64,000 nt of DNA from Lentzea sp. NEAU-D7 (lineage in GTDB: Bacteria; Actinomycetota; Actinomycetes; Mycobacteriales; Pseudonocardiaceae), in contig NZ_JAPJDL010000020.1 in assembly GCF_026242055.1 (NCBI RefSeq), forward strand, positions 1-64,000, written 5' to 3'. A model generated the notes under the pieces. That model saw only the letters and a list, made by a program, of their open reading frames with translations, was not told where the DNA came from and ran no database searches. A program made the position numbers and the translations under genes. This document shows, one piece after another, positions 39,468-48,279 of this stretch; within the stretch, counting starts at the first letter, position 1, and each line of letters opens with the position of its first letter.

Positions 39468-41999
39468 TCACTGCGAGAGCAGCTGGGCGCAGCGGATCAG
39501 GCCCAGGTGCGAGTACGCCTGCGGGTGGTTGCCCAGCGAACGCTCGGCGACCGGGTCGTACTCCTCGGGCAGCAGGCCGGTGGGGCCCGCGGCCGCGACG
39601 ATCTGGCCGAAGAGCTCCTCGGCCTCGGTGCGGCGACCGGTCAGCAGGTAGGCCTCGATCATCCACGCGGCGCAGAGGTGGAAGCCGCCCTCGTCGCCCG
39701 GCAGGCCGTCGTCGCGGTGGTAGCGGTACACGGTGGAACCGGACCGCAGCTCCGCCTCGATGGCCGTCACCGTCGACTGGAAGCGCTCGTCGGCCGGGTC
39801 GATCAGACCCGACAGACCCACGAACAGCGAGGCGGCGTCCAGGTCGTCGCCGTCGTAGGCCGTGGTGAACGACTGGACCTCGTCGTTCCAGCCGTTCTTC
39901 AGCACGTCGTTGGAGATAGTGTCGCGCAGCGGCACCCAGGACGGGTCCAGCTCGCGGCCGAACTGCTCACCGAGCTTGATCGCGCGGTCGATGGTCAGCC
40001 AGCACATGACCTTCGAGTACACGTGGTGGCGCGGCGCGTGCCGCTCCTCCCAGATGCCGTGGTCGGGCTCGTGCCAGCGCCGGGAGACGGCCTCGGCCAT
40101 CGCCTGGACCATCGTCCAGTCGGCGTCCGAAAGCGCGCCGCGGGCCGATGCCAGCTGCACCACCAGGTCGACGACCGGGCCGAACACGTCGAGCTGCACC
40201 TGCTGGTTCGCGAGGTTGCCCACGCGGACCGGCCGGGAGCCGGCGTAGCCGGGCAGCGACTCGATGACGGCCTCAGCGCCCAGCTGGGTGCCTTGCAGCG
40301 TGTACAGCGGGTGCAGCCGCTCCGGGCCCGGAATGGTCTCCAGGACGCCGTGCAGCCACGCCAGGAAGCCGTCGGCCTCCGCGTAGGAGCCCACCGACAC
40401 CAGCGCGGCGGCGGTCATCGCGCCGTCGCGCAGCCAGCAGTAGCGGTAGTCCCAGTTGCGGACGCCGCCGAGCTCCTCGGGCAGCGACGTGGTGGCCGCC
40501 GCCATGATCGAGCCGGAGTCCTTGTGCACCAGGCCGCGCAGCGTCAGTGCCGAACGCAGCACCAGGTCCGTCTGCACGGTCGGGAGTTTCAACCCCGCCG
40601 CCCAGTCAGACCAGTAGCCCGCGGCGCGGTCACGACGCACGGACTCGGGCTGGACGTGCTCGGAGAGGTCGTCGGTGCCGCACCGCAGCTCCAGCAGCAC
40701 CGGCGCGCCCTCACGCGGCCGGACGACGGCGCGCGCGGTCTCCTGCATGCCGTCCGAGGTGATCTCCCAGTCGACACCGGGGGAACGCAGCACCATCGGG
40801 TCCGACGTGCCGACGACGCGCAGGCCGTCGCGCTCGCGCAGCAGCCGCACCGGCACCTGCCCGAACTCGGGCCGCGGCGCGAACGTGATCACCGCGTTGG
40901 TGGAGCCGCTGATCCGCCGGACGAGGTCCGTGCGGTGCGAGGCCAGGTCGTGCTCCAGGTAGTCCGACACCAGGAGGCGCGACCAGCGGGTCTCGACGAT
41001 CATCGTGCCCGGCAGGTAGCGCTGGCCCAGGGGCAGCGACCCGTGCTCCGGCTTGATCGAGAAGTGGCCGGCGGCGGGGCCGCCGAGCAGGTCCGCGAAG
41101 ATCGCCGCGGAGTCCGGCTCGGGGTGGCACAGCCAGTTGACCTTGGCGTCCGGCGTCACGAGAGCCACGGACCGCTCGTTCGCGAGCATGGTCAGGCGCT
41201 CGATCGGCACGGCCTGGTCGCCGTGCAGCCACGCGCGGCGCTCCTCCAGCAGGAACGCCAGCACCGTCGCCACGTCGGCGGGGTCGGCCACGTAGTGCTG
41301 GGCCAGCGACTCACCGGGACCCACGCGGATGCCGAGGTCCGGGCCGTGCAGGCGTTCGAACGCCTTCTCGTCCGTGACGTCGTCGCCCAGGAAGATCGCC
41401 GCGGTGGCGCCGACCTGGTGCCGCAGGATGTCGAGGGCGTGGCCCTTGTTGGTCTCGACGACGGCGAGCTCGATGACGGCCTTGCCCTCGGTGACCTGCA
41501 CACCCTCCCAGGTGCACGGGCCGGAGCGCACGGCGTCGAGCACCGCGGCGCCGATGGCCTCGCTCGCCGCGCGGCGGACGTGCACGGCGATCGAGGCGGG
41601 CTTCACCTCGAGCTGCACGCCCTCCTGACCGTCGACGATCTCTTCGAGGTCGGCCTCGATGCGCCGCAGCAACGCCTTGGCGTCCGCGTCCAGGGCGTGG
41701 ACGAAGCCGACGTCGAACTCGGAGCCGTGCGAGCCCACCAGGTGGACCTCGCCCGGCAGGCGGGAAAGGGTGGCCAGGTCGCGCAGCGCGCGACCGGAGA
41801 TCACGGCCGATGTCGTCTCGTGCAACGACGCGAGTGAACGCAGCGCGTTCACCGACTCCGGAAGCGGGCGTGCCTGCTCCGGGTCGCTCACGATCGGCGC
41901 GAGTGTTCCGTCGTAGTCGCTTGCGACCAGCAGTCGCGGGGTCCTGGCCAGCTGCACGATGGCACGGCGCAGTTCGGCGGGGAGGGCCTCGGCGGTCAA
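39468..41999 (-). CDS. otsB: Trehalose-6-phosphate phosphatase fused to GH15 trehalase-like domain
   Basis: An 843-residue two-domain enzyme. Residues about 20-255 form a HAD-type trehalose-phosphatase: nucleophile and acid-base Asp28/Asp30 in SDYDGTLAPI, VISGRALRDLATL and GDDVTDEKAF (about 203-212). Residues about 265-843 form a GH15 glucoamylase/trehalase: NWDYRYCWLRDGAMT, a probable catalytic acid in WEERHAPRHHVYSK (about 645) and base in PEEYDP (about 811). The first half releases trehalose from its phosphate; the second may hydrolyse trehalose or another alpha-glucoside. OtsA follows upstream in the same direction with a 45-nt gap. Confidence 0.9.
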   Translation of the reverse strand: MTAEALPAELRRAIVQLARTPRLLVASDYDGTLAPIVSDPEQARPLPESVNALRSLASLHETTSAVISGRALRDLATLSRLPGEVHLVGSHGSEFDVGFVHALDADAKALLRRIEADLEEIVDGQEGVQLEVKPASIAVHVRRAASEAIGAAVLDAVRSGPCTWEGVQVTEGKAVIELAVVETNKGHALDILRHQVGATAAIFLGDDVTDEKAFERLHGPDLGIRVGPGESLAQHYVADPADVATVLAFLLEERRAWLHGDQAVPIERLTMLANERSVALVTPDAKVNWLCHPEPDSAAIFADLLGGPAAGHFSIKPEHGSLPLGQRYLPGTMIVETRWSRLLVSDYLEHDLASHRTDLVRRISGSTNAVITFAPRPEFGQVPVRLLRERDGLRVVGTSDPMVLRSPGVDWEITSDGMQETARAVVRPREGAPVLLELRCGTDDLSEHVQPESVRRDRAAGYWSDWAAGLKLPTVQTDLVLRSALTLRGLVHKDSGSIMAAATTSLPEELGGVRNWDYRYCWLRDGAMTAAALVSVGSYAEADGFLAWLHGVLETIPGPERLHPLYTLQGTQLGAEAVIESLPGYAGSRPVRVGNLANQQVQLDVFGPVVDLVVQLASARGALSDADWTMVQAMAEAVSRRWHEPDHGIWEERHAPRHHVYSKVMCWLTIDRAIKLGEQFGRELDPSWVPLRDTISNDVLKNGWNDEVQSFTTAYDGDDLDAASLFVGLSGLIDPADERFQSTVTAIEAELRSGSTVYRYHRDDGLPGDEGGFHLCAAWMIEAYLLTGRRTEAEELFGQIVAAAGPTGLLPEEYDPVAERSLGNHPQAYSHLGLIRCAQLLSQ

Positions 42000-42044
42000 C
42001 GCCCCTCCTGGAGCACTCGATGGGTCAGTGGGATCTGAAAGGAT

Positions 42045-43484
42045 TCAGACCGAGGTCTGCGTGCCCAACGCCTCCAGGAACGACCTTGCCCAACGGTCAA
42101 CGTCGTGGGTGAGGACCTGACGGCGCAGCGCGCGCATCCTACGGCGGCCTTCTGCGGGATCGATGTCGAGGGCGGCCTGCAGTGCGTTCTTGACACCGTC
42201 CAGGTCATGGGGGTTCACCAGGAACGCACTGGTCAGTTCTGCGGCAGCGCCGGCGAACTCGCTGAGCACCAGAGCTCCACCAAGATCATATCGGCAGGCC
42301 ACGTACTCCTTGCACACGAGGTTCATTCCGTCCCGAACGGGCGTGACGACCATGACGTCCGCCGCGCTCATGAACGCGACGAGCTCCTCGCGGTTCACCG
42401 ACTGGTGCAGGTAGTGCACGACGGGCTTGCCGACGCGGCCGAACTCGCCGTTGATCCGGCCGACGGACTGCTCGATGTCCTGGCGCATCGTCTTGTAGTG
42501 GTCGACCCGCTCGCGGCTGGGTGTCGCGAGCTGGATCATCGCGACGTCCTCGGGGTCCACGCGTCCGTCCGCGATCAGCTCGTACAGAGCGCGGATCCTG
42601 ACGTCGATGCCCTTCGTGTAGTCGAGACGGTCCACGCCCAGCAGGATGCGCTTCGGGTTGCCCAGATCCTCTCGAATCTGCCTCGCGCGGGCCTGCGTGT
42701 CCTTGCGCCGGGCCACCGCGTCGAGGCCCGCGCTGTCGATCGAGATGGGGAACGCGCCGACGCGCACGGTGCGGTCGCCGACCTGCACGACACCGGGCCG
42801 GGTCCGGACGCCCACGGTGCCGCGGCTGGGCTCCAGGCCGACGAGCCGGCGGGCCAGCCAGAGGAAGTTCTGCGCGCCGCCGGGCCGGTGGAAGCCCACC
42901 AGGTCGGCGCCGAGCAGGCCGCGGATGATCTCCGTGCGCCACGGGAGCTGCATGAACAGCTCGACCGGCGGGAACGGGATGTGCAGGAAGAAGCCGATCT
43001 TGAGGTCGGGCCGCTGCTCGCGCAGCATCGCCGGGACGAGCTGCAGCTGGTAGTCCTGCACCCACACCGTCGCGCCCTGGGCGGCGACCTTCGCGGTCGC
43101 GTCGGCGAACCGCTGGTTGACCTTCACGTAGGTGTTCCACCAGTGGCGGTGGAAGGCGGGCTGCGCCACGACGTCGTGGTAGAGCGGCCAGAGCGTGCCG
43201 TTGGAGAAGCCCTCGTAGTAGTCCTCGACCTCCTTGGCCGAGAGCTCGACGGGGTGCAGCAGCAGGCCGTCGTCCTCGAACGGCGGCACCTCGGTGTCGG
43301 CGACGCCGGGCCAGCCGACCCAGGCGCCGCTGTGTGAGCGGAGGAACGGTTCGAGCGCGCTCACGAGCCCGCCCGGGCTGTGTTTCCACCGCTCCGTGCC
43401 GTCGGGCAAGCGCTCCAGGTCAACCGGCAACCGGTTGGCCACGACTACGAATTCCGCCCCGTTCTCGCCAATGTCCATGCTCAC
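42045..43484 (-). CDS. otsA: Trehalose-6-phosphate synthase (GT20)
   Basis: A 479-residue glycosyltransferase that makes trehalose-6-phosphate from a nucleotide-glucose and glucose-6-phosphate. VVVANRLPVDLE, SPGGLVSALEPFL, VWVQDYQLQLVPAMLR, LLGVDRLDYTKGIDVR and the DGMNLVCKEYVA nucleotide-binding end are present. The Gln in VQDYQ (His in enterobacterial OtsA) is usual in actinobacteria. GTG 43484 or ATG 43478 could start it; neither has a clear ribosome site. It forms a trehalose unit with the downstream phosphatase/GH15 fusion. Confidence 0.95.
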   Translation of the reverse strand: MSMDIGENGAEFVVVANRLPVDLERLPDGTERWKHSPGGLVSALEPFLRSHSGAWVGWPGVADTEVPPFEDDGLLLHPVELSAKEVEDYYEGFSNGTLWPLYHDVVAQPAFHRHWWNTYVKVNQRFADATAKVAAQGATVWVQDYQLQLVPAMLREQRPDLKIGFFLHIPFPPVELFMQLPWRTEIIRGLLGADLVGFHRPGGAQNFLWLARRLVGLEPSRGTVGVRTRPGVVQVGDRTVRVGAFPISIDSAGLDAVARRKDTQARARQIREDLGNPKRILLGVDRLDYTKGIDVRIRALYELIADGRVDPEDVAMIQLATPSRERVDHYKTMRQDIEQSVGRINGEFGRVGKPVVHYLHQSVNREELVAFMSAADVMVVTPVRDGMNLVCKEYVACRYDLGGALVLSEFAGAAAELTSAFLVNPHDLDGVKNALQAALDIDPAEGRRRMRALRRQVLTHDVDRWARSFLEALGTQTSV

Positions 43485-43547
43485 GAAAAAGAGGCTAGTG
43501 CGGACGCGTGCTCTCGGCGTGTCGTGTAACCCCCGTCACAGCGAGTT

Positions 43548-44975
43548 TCACTCCAAACGACGCTTGGTGGGTTTGAGCGGCCCGGACATGCGCGGACCAG
43601 CGAACTTGCGCTCCAGACGCCCCAGTCCGGTGCGCACCGGCTGGGCCAGGTACTCGCCGAACACGACACCTCCGGCCAGAGCGAGAGCAATACCACTCGC
43701 GAAGACGAGCGTGCTCAGACCGGCCGGATCGCCCTCGGCGGTGAGCTGGAACAGGCCTCGGTACGTCGTCCAGCCGGGCAGCAGCGGGACGACGCCGGCC
43801 TGGACGACGACGAGCGTCGGGATGCGCAACCGGCGGGTCATCGTGGCACCGCCGAACCCGGTGATCGCGGCGGCCACGGCGGAGCTGAGCAGGGCGTCCA
43901 GCCCGAGGCTCGTCATGAGGCCGTAGGAGGCCGTGCCGATCGCGCCGGAGATGGCGGCGGCTACGAGAGCCCGGGGCTGCGCGTAACAGGCGAGCGCGAA
44001 GAACGCACTCGTCGCCGCGCCGGCCGCGAACTGCATCGGCACCGCGGAGATCAGGGCGGGCAACGGGTCGCTGAGCCGGATGTCCAGTCCGAAGTGGACG
44101 GCCGCGCGGATCGCCAGCGCGACCCCCGCGATCAGGCCCGCGCTCAGCAGCACGGTCTCGACCGTGCGGCCCGCGGCGGTGACGTTGTAGCCGGAGATCG
44201 CGTCCTGCACGGTGCTCACCAGCGCGAGCCCGGACAGCAGCACGACGATCCCGACTGCCACCAGCAGACTCGGCCGCACCGGCAGCAACCCGGTCGAGTA
44301 GATCGCCAGCGCGGCACCCGTGCCGAGCGCGCCGCCGACGAGCTGCTGGAAGAAGAACGGCAGGTTGCGGCGGTTGAGGATCCGGCCGACCCGGTCGACC
44401 ACGGCCGTGATGACCGCGGCGGTGAGCGCGAGCACCAGCCCGCCGCCCACGAGGAACGCGACCGCGGCCGCCATGCCGCCCCACGCGGCGGTGGCGACCC
44501 AGCGCGGGTACGGGTGCTTGGCGTTCGTGATGTCCTCGAGCCGGGCGTGCGCCTCTTCGATCGGCCCGAGGTTGCGCACGAGGTGCTCGACGTCGGCGAG
44601 CCGCGTGTAGTCGAGACCGCGCTGCCGGACGACGCGGATGGAGGTGATCGGCAACGCCTCCGTGCCGCGATGGCACGACACGCTGATAGAGGTGTAGATC
44701 ACGTCTACTTCGGTGTGCGGGAGTCCATAGCTCTCGGTGACCGAGAGGATCGTGGCTGTCACATCGGCCGCACCGGCTCCACTGGCCATTTGGACCTCGC
44801 CGATCTTGAGGGCGAGATCGAGTACCAGGTGAACCGTGGTGTCGTCGGGCAGGGCGGGGCCGTGCAGGCTGTTCGTGGAAATCTCGGGCACCTCCGTGGT
44901 GTGATCGTGACAGGGCCTTCGACCGTTGCTGTGTCGTCTGCCACCTCCGATCGGGCGACCCGAAAAGGAGGACAT
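43548..44975 (-). CDS. Threonine/serine exporter family protein (ThrE-like)
   Basis: A 475-residue protein of the ThrE/DUF1212 type: a soluble N-terminal domain (about 40-165, with the conserved GAGAADVTATIL and YTSISVSCHRG segments) followed by about ten membrane segments in two five-helix halves. Corynebacterial ThrE exports threonine and serine. ATG 44975 is used, GTG 44981 is an alternative, and an internal start near the EVPEIST stretch preceded by GGAGGTG cannot be excluded. It is a single gene divergent from the tRNA region. Confidence 0.85.
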   Translation of the reverse strand: MSSFSGRPIGGGRRHSNGRRPCHDHTTEVPEISTNSLHGPALPDDTTVHLVLDLALKIGEVQMASGAGAADVTATILSVTESYGLPHTEVDVIYTSISVSCHRGTEALPITSIRVVRQRGLDYTRLADVEHLVRNLGPIEEAHARLEDITNAKHPYPRWVATAAWGGMAAAVAFLVGGGLVLALTAAVITAVVDRVGRILNRRNLPFFFQQLVGGALGTGAALAIYSTGLLPVRPSLLVAVGIVVLLSGLALVSTVQDAISGYNVTAAGRTVETVLLSAGLIAGVALAIRAAVHFGLDIRLSDPLPALISAVPMQFAAGAATSAFFALACYAQPRALVAAAISGAIGTASYGLMTSLGLDALLSSAVAAAITGFGGATMTRRLRIPTLVVVQAGVVPLLPGWTTYRGLFQLTAEGDPAGLSTLVFASGIALALAGGVVFGEYLAQPVRTGLGRLERKFAGPRMSGPLKPTKRRLE

Positions 44976-45150
44976 GATCACTGTCTGTTGGTTACCCTCC
45001 TGACCTGGTCAAGGCGGTCACCGGGGCGCGTTGATCCACTCGGTTGGTTGGTCTGACTCCTGTCGGAGCAATCCGATCACACTGAGAGCAGACCGTTCGC
45101 CGCAGGTGGCACCCGCAACGGGCGCTTACGATGTTCGCGAACACGGACCG

Positions 45151-45226
45151 GCCGGCGTAGCTCAATTGGCAGAGCACTCGCCTTGTAAGCGAAAGGTTAG
45201 GGGTTCGATTCCCCTCGCCGGCTCCA
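45151..45226 (+). tRNA. tRNA-Thr (anticodon TGT)
   Basis: The 76-nt cloverleaf has acceptor arms GCCGGCG/CGCCGGC, D-arm GCTCAATTGGCAGAGC, anticodon loop CTTGTAA (anticodon TGT, reading ACA/ACG), T-arm AGGGGTTCGATTCCCCT, discriminator T and an encoded CCA. One C-A mismatch closes the anticodon stem if a 5-bp stem is drawn. A terminator follows 5 nt later. Confidence 0.95.
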
Positions 45227-45230
45227 TTTC

Positions 45231-45267
45231 GGCTCCTCGACCAGCCATGACGGCTGGTCGGGGAGCC
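45231..45267 (+). terminator. Terminator of tRNA-Thr
   Basis: GGCTCCTCGACCAGCC (45231-45246) pairs with 45252-45267 (one T-G wobble), loop 5 nt, followed by TTCTTGCTT. Position and T-rich tail fit a rho-independent terminator. Confidence 0.85.
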
Positions 45268-45343
45268 TTCTTGCTTCCTGGGACATGCGGCAGGGGTTTC
45301 CAGCACTATCCGCGCTTATGCCTGTGCGCTGCGTAGTCGTTTG

Positions 45344-45499
45344 ATGCGGTTCAGTTCTGAGGATTGCGGATGTCTTTCTTCGTCCTGTCCTTTCACCTGC
45401 GTCAAGCGCACCGGTGACGTGACGGCTCAGTGCCTCAACACCTGGACCGACATCAACACCGGCCGTTGCCTCGCGGTCAGCGCGGCGAGCAACTGCTAA
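45344..45499 (+). CDS. 51-residue cysteine-rich ORF, possible gene remnant
   Basis: Read by hand downstream of the tRNA: it starts MRFSSEDCGCLSSSCPFTCV and ends with two segments, QCLNTWTDINTG and RCLAVSAASNC. It has seven cysteines and no signal peptide. The C-terminal half looks like the end of a secreted, disulfide-bonded protein, while the first half has weaker codon bias, so a frameshifted or truncated remnant is as likely as a real small gene. No good ribosome site is visible. The rest of the 45268-45590 gap shows nothing further. Confidence 0.35.
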   Translation: MRFSSEDCGCLSSSCPFTCVKRTGDVTAQCLNTWTDINTGRCLAVSAASNC

Positions 45500-45590
45500 C
45501 GGTGCGTCGGCATTCCAGCAACGCGTGAATCCGGAATCCGGGCAACTGAAATGACGGCGGGCCGCGGTCAGCCGACCGCGGCCTTGTTCG

Positions 45591-47240
45591 TCAGCTTTTG
45601 CGAACGAGTCCGGTGAAGCCCGCGACGCTGAGAGTGGCGAACGACCACCCCAGCACCTGCACGACCCAGCCTGCTCCGGTCGCCCACTGTCCGGCTGGTC
45701 CGTTCGCCAGTTCGCATCTCGGTGTGCCACCCAGCTTCACCAGGGGGATCGCCAGATCCGCCGCAAGACTGATCCTGTTCACAGGTGAACAGGAGTCCGC
45801 GGGGCGGTCCTTGGCCGGTGCCAGGCCGTTGTGGGCACCCGTTGTCCACACGAGACAAAGCGCAAGCAGGAACGTGGCGAGCAGACCGGCCACCGCCCGC
45901 GACGGCTTGTAGCCGTAGCCGAGCGTGACGCCGAGGAACCGGTGCCACAGCCTGTTGCCGGGGTCGCCGCGGCGGCGGAGGTCCTCCTGCTGTGCGATCA
46001 GGACTCGTCGCGCGGTGTGCTCGTGTCCGGCGGTGCGGTGGACGGCGGCGAGTTGCTGGTAGGACTGGGCTTCGTAGCGGAACGTGTGCTCGCGCAGCAT
46101 CGTGAGCCACGCGTCCGCGTCCTCCGGGGCGTCCGGATAGGACAGTCCGTTCAGGGTTACCGAGGCGTCGGCGTCGACCAGGGTCGCGGGTTCGAGACCG
46201 AGCGCCCTGCCCGCCTTCGTGCTGAAGAGGTCGAGCTCCAGGCCGTCGCCGCGGTTGCGGAGCTTGTCCGGGCGGAGCGTGAGCTCGCTGCCGATGTCGC
46301 AGTTGCTGATCTCCAGGGCCGCCGCGGCGGTGTCCGCGTCGATCTCGGCCTCGCTGATCGTCAGGCTCGCCCCGACCGTCGTCATGTGCAGCGACACGGC
46401 CCTGCCGCCGCGGTTGCGCACGAGCCCCGAGAGCACCAGTCCCGCGCCGATCTTCGTGTCGACCATGCGGATCGTGGCCCCGGCCTGCCGTGAGACGGCG
46501 TTGATCCCGCTGAGCTTCACCTCGGAACGGATCCGCGCACCATCGGTGCACAGCGTGCCGCGCAGCACGGCGCCGCCGAGGTGCAGCCCGCCGATGTCGG
46601 CTTCGAGGAGCAGGAACGCGTCGTCGTCGCCGCGGAGGATCGCGTTCTTGGCGAAGACCACGCCGCCGACCCTGGCGCCGTTCGCGATGATCGCGGGTCC
46701 GTCGAGGCCGGTGACGGTCGCCTCGTCGAGGGCCAGGTCGCCGCCGATGTCGATGTCCTCCAGGAACAACGGGCACCCGCCGCGCCACCCCGGCCACGCG
46801 TGCAGGCCGCTCGCCATGAAGGAACCGCCGACCTTCAGGCCGTACGCGCTGAACGAGCCGATGCTGGTGCGGTTCAACGAGAGGGTGCCGTCGATCTGGG
46901 CGTGGTCGAGGTCGAACGCGTCGGAGCACCGCGCGTCGGTCATCTCGAAGCTCCTGGTGCGCAGGCCTTCCGCCCGGACGCCCCACGCGGTCGTACTGCT
47001 GAGGTCGACCGTCGCGAGCTGCGCGTGCCGCATGGTCAGCTCTTCCGGGAGGTGGCAGCCGACCAGGGTCAGCGGCCCGGCCATCGTCAGGAAGTCCAGG
47101 TCGAGCGTGCCGTCGATCCACGTCCGGTGGATCGTGAGGCCGGTGGGCGAGTCCCGTGCTTCGAGCACCATCGCGCGGACGTCCTCTGCCCGCATGAAGA
47201 TGTGTCTCTCGTCCTGCTCTGTCTCATCAGGACGTGACAT
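45591..47240 (-). CDS. Beta-helix repeat protein with C-terminal membrane segments
   Basis: A 549-residue protein. About 330 residues consist of 20-22-residue repeats of the type A-x-V/I-x-G-x-L-x-L-x-G/D (IDGTLSLNRTSIG, IGGDLALDEATVTGL, VGGVVFAKNAIL), indicating a right-handed beta-helix like pentapeptide-repeat and polymer-forming proteins. A helical region follows (FRYEAQSYQQLAAVHRTAG), then at least two membrane helices near the C-terminus. Similar actinobacterial proteins are annotated 'membrane-associated oxidoreductase' with no proven activity. The start is 47240 or 47252; the latter shares CATG with the divergent gene. Confidence 0.7.
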   Translation of the reverse strand: MSRPDETEQDERHIFMRAEDVRAMVLEARDSPTGLTIHRTWIDGTLDLDFLTMAGPLTLVGCHLPEELTMRHAQLATVDLSSTTAWGVRAEGLRTRSFEMTDARCSDAFDLDHAQIDGTLSLNRTSIGSFSAYGLKVGGSFMASGLHAWPGWRGGCPLFLEDIDIGGDLALDEATVTGLDGPAIIANGARVGGVVFAKNAILRGDDDAFLLLEADIGGLHLGGAVLRGTLCTDGARIRSEVKLSGINAVSRQAGATIRMVDTKIGAGLVLSGLVRNRGGRAVSLHMTTVGASLTISEAEIDADTAAAALEISNCDIGSELTLRPDKLRNRGDGLELDLFSTKAGRALGLEPATLVDADASVTLNGLSYPDAPEDADAWLTMLREHTFRYEAQSYQQLAAVHRTAGHEHTARRVLIAQQEDLRRRGDPGNRLWHRFLGVTLGYGYKPSRAVAGLLATFLLALCLVWTTGAHNGLAPAKDRPADSCSPVNRISLAADLAIPLVKLGGTPRCELANGPAGQWATGAGWVVQVLGWSFATLSVAGFTGLVRKS

Positions 47241-47250
47241 TGTGGGACCC

Positions 47251-48279
47251 ATGTCCTACCTCGCGGATAGCGCGCGCTACGACCAGATGACCTACCGGCG
47301 GACGGGACGCAGCGGCCTCAAGCTGCCCGCCATCTCGCTCGGTCTTTGGCACAACTTCGGCGGTGACCGGCCCTACGAGCTGGGCCGCGGAATCGCGCGG
47401 AGGGCGTTCGACCTCGGTGTCACGCACTTCGACCTCGCCAACAACTACGGTCCGCCCTACGGCTCGGCGGAGATCACCTTCGGGCAGATCCTGAAGGATG
47501 ATCTCAGGCCGTACCGCGACGAGCTGGTCATTTCGACGAAGGCCGGCTACGACATGTGGGCCGGGCCGTACGGGGAGTGGGGCAGCCGCAAGTACCTGCT
47601 CAGCTCGCTCGACCAGTCGCTGACCCGGATGGGCCTCGACTACGTCGACATCTTCTACTCCCACCGGTTCGACCCGGAGACGCCGCTCGAGGAGACCATG
47701 GGCGCGCTCGTGTCCGCGGTCGGGCAGGGCAAGGCGCTCTACGCGGGCATCTCGTCGTACTCGCCCGCGAAGACCCGCGAGGCCGCCGAGCTGCTCCGGT
47801 CCGCCGGTGTGCCGCTGCTGATCCACCAGCCGTCGTACTCGATGCTCAACCGCTGGATCGAGCCGGAGCTGCTGGACACGCTGGAGGAGGTCGGCGCGGG
47901 CTGCATCGCGTTCTCGCCGCTCGCGCAGGGCATGCTGACCGACCGCTACCTCAACGGCGTTCCCGAGGGCTCGCGCGCCTCGCAGGGCAAGTCGCTGTCG
48001 ACGGACCTGCTCACCGACGAGAACCTCGCCCGCATCCGGTCGCTCAACGAGATCGCGAAGTCCCGTGGCCAGTCGCTCGCGCAGCTCGCGCTGACCTGGA
48101 CGATCCGCGACCCGCGCGTCACGTCGGCGCTGATCGGCGCGTCCTCGGTCGAGCAGCTGGAGCAGAACCTCGCGGCCCTGCAGGCGCCGCCGCTGACCGA
48201 CGACGAGCTCGCCGAGATCGACAAGCACGCCGTCGAGTCGGGCATCGACCTGTGGGCCCCGTCGTCCCAGGCGGAGTAG
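47251..48279 (+). CDS. Aldo-keto reductase (YghZ/AKR14-like)
   Basis: A 342-residue NADPH-dependent TIM-barrel reductase: FDLANNYGPPYGSAE (catalytic Asp and Tyr), STKAGYDMW (catalytic Lys), YVDIFYSHRFDPETP (catalytic His) and SALIGASSVEQLEQN at the cofactor end. The W-A-G-P-Y-G-E-W-G-S-R-K-Y stretch is typical of the E. coli YghZ group, which reduces L-glyceraldehyde-3-phosphate and methylglyoxal-type aldehydes. The ATG at 47251 overlaps the alternative start of the divergent gene. Confidence 0.92.
   Translation: MSYLADSARYDQMTYRRTGRSGLKLPAISLGLWHNFGGDRPYELGRGIARRAFDLGVTHFDLANNYGPPYGSAEITFGQILKDDLRPYRDELVISTKAGYDMWAGPYGEWGSRKYLLSSLDQSLTRMGLDYVDIFYSHRFDPETPLEETMGALVSAVGQGKALYAGISSYSPAKTREAAELLRSAGVPLLIHQPSYSMLNRWIEPELLDTLEEVGAGCIAFSPLAQGMLTDRYLNGVPEGSRASQGKSLSTDLLTDENLARIRSLNEIAKSRGQSLAQLALTWTIRDPRVTSALIGASSVEQLEQNLAALQAPPLTDDELAEIDKHAVESGIDLWAPSSQAE

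Noticed and set aside
39507..41837. 776-codon plus-strand frame
   Set aside because: Antisense shadow of the OtsB-GH15 gene; no recognisable motifs and biased composition.
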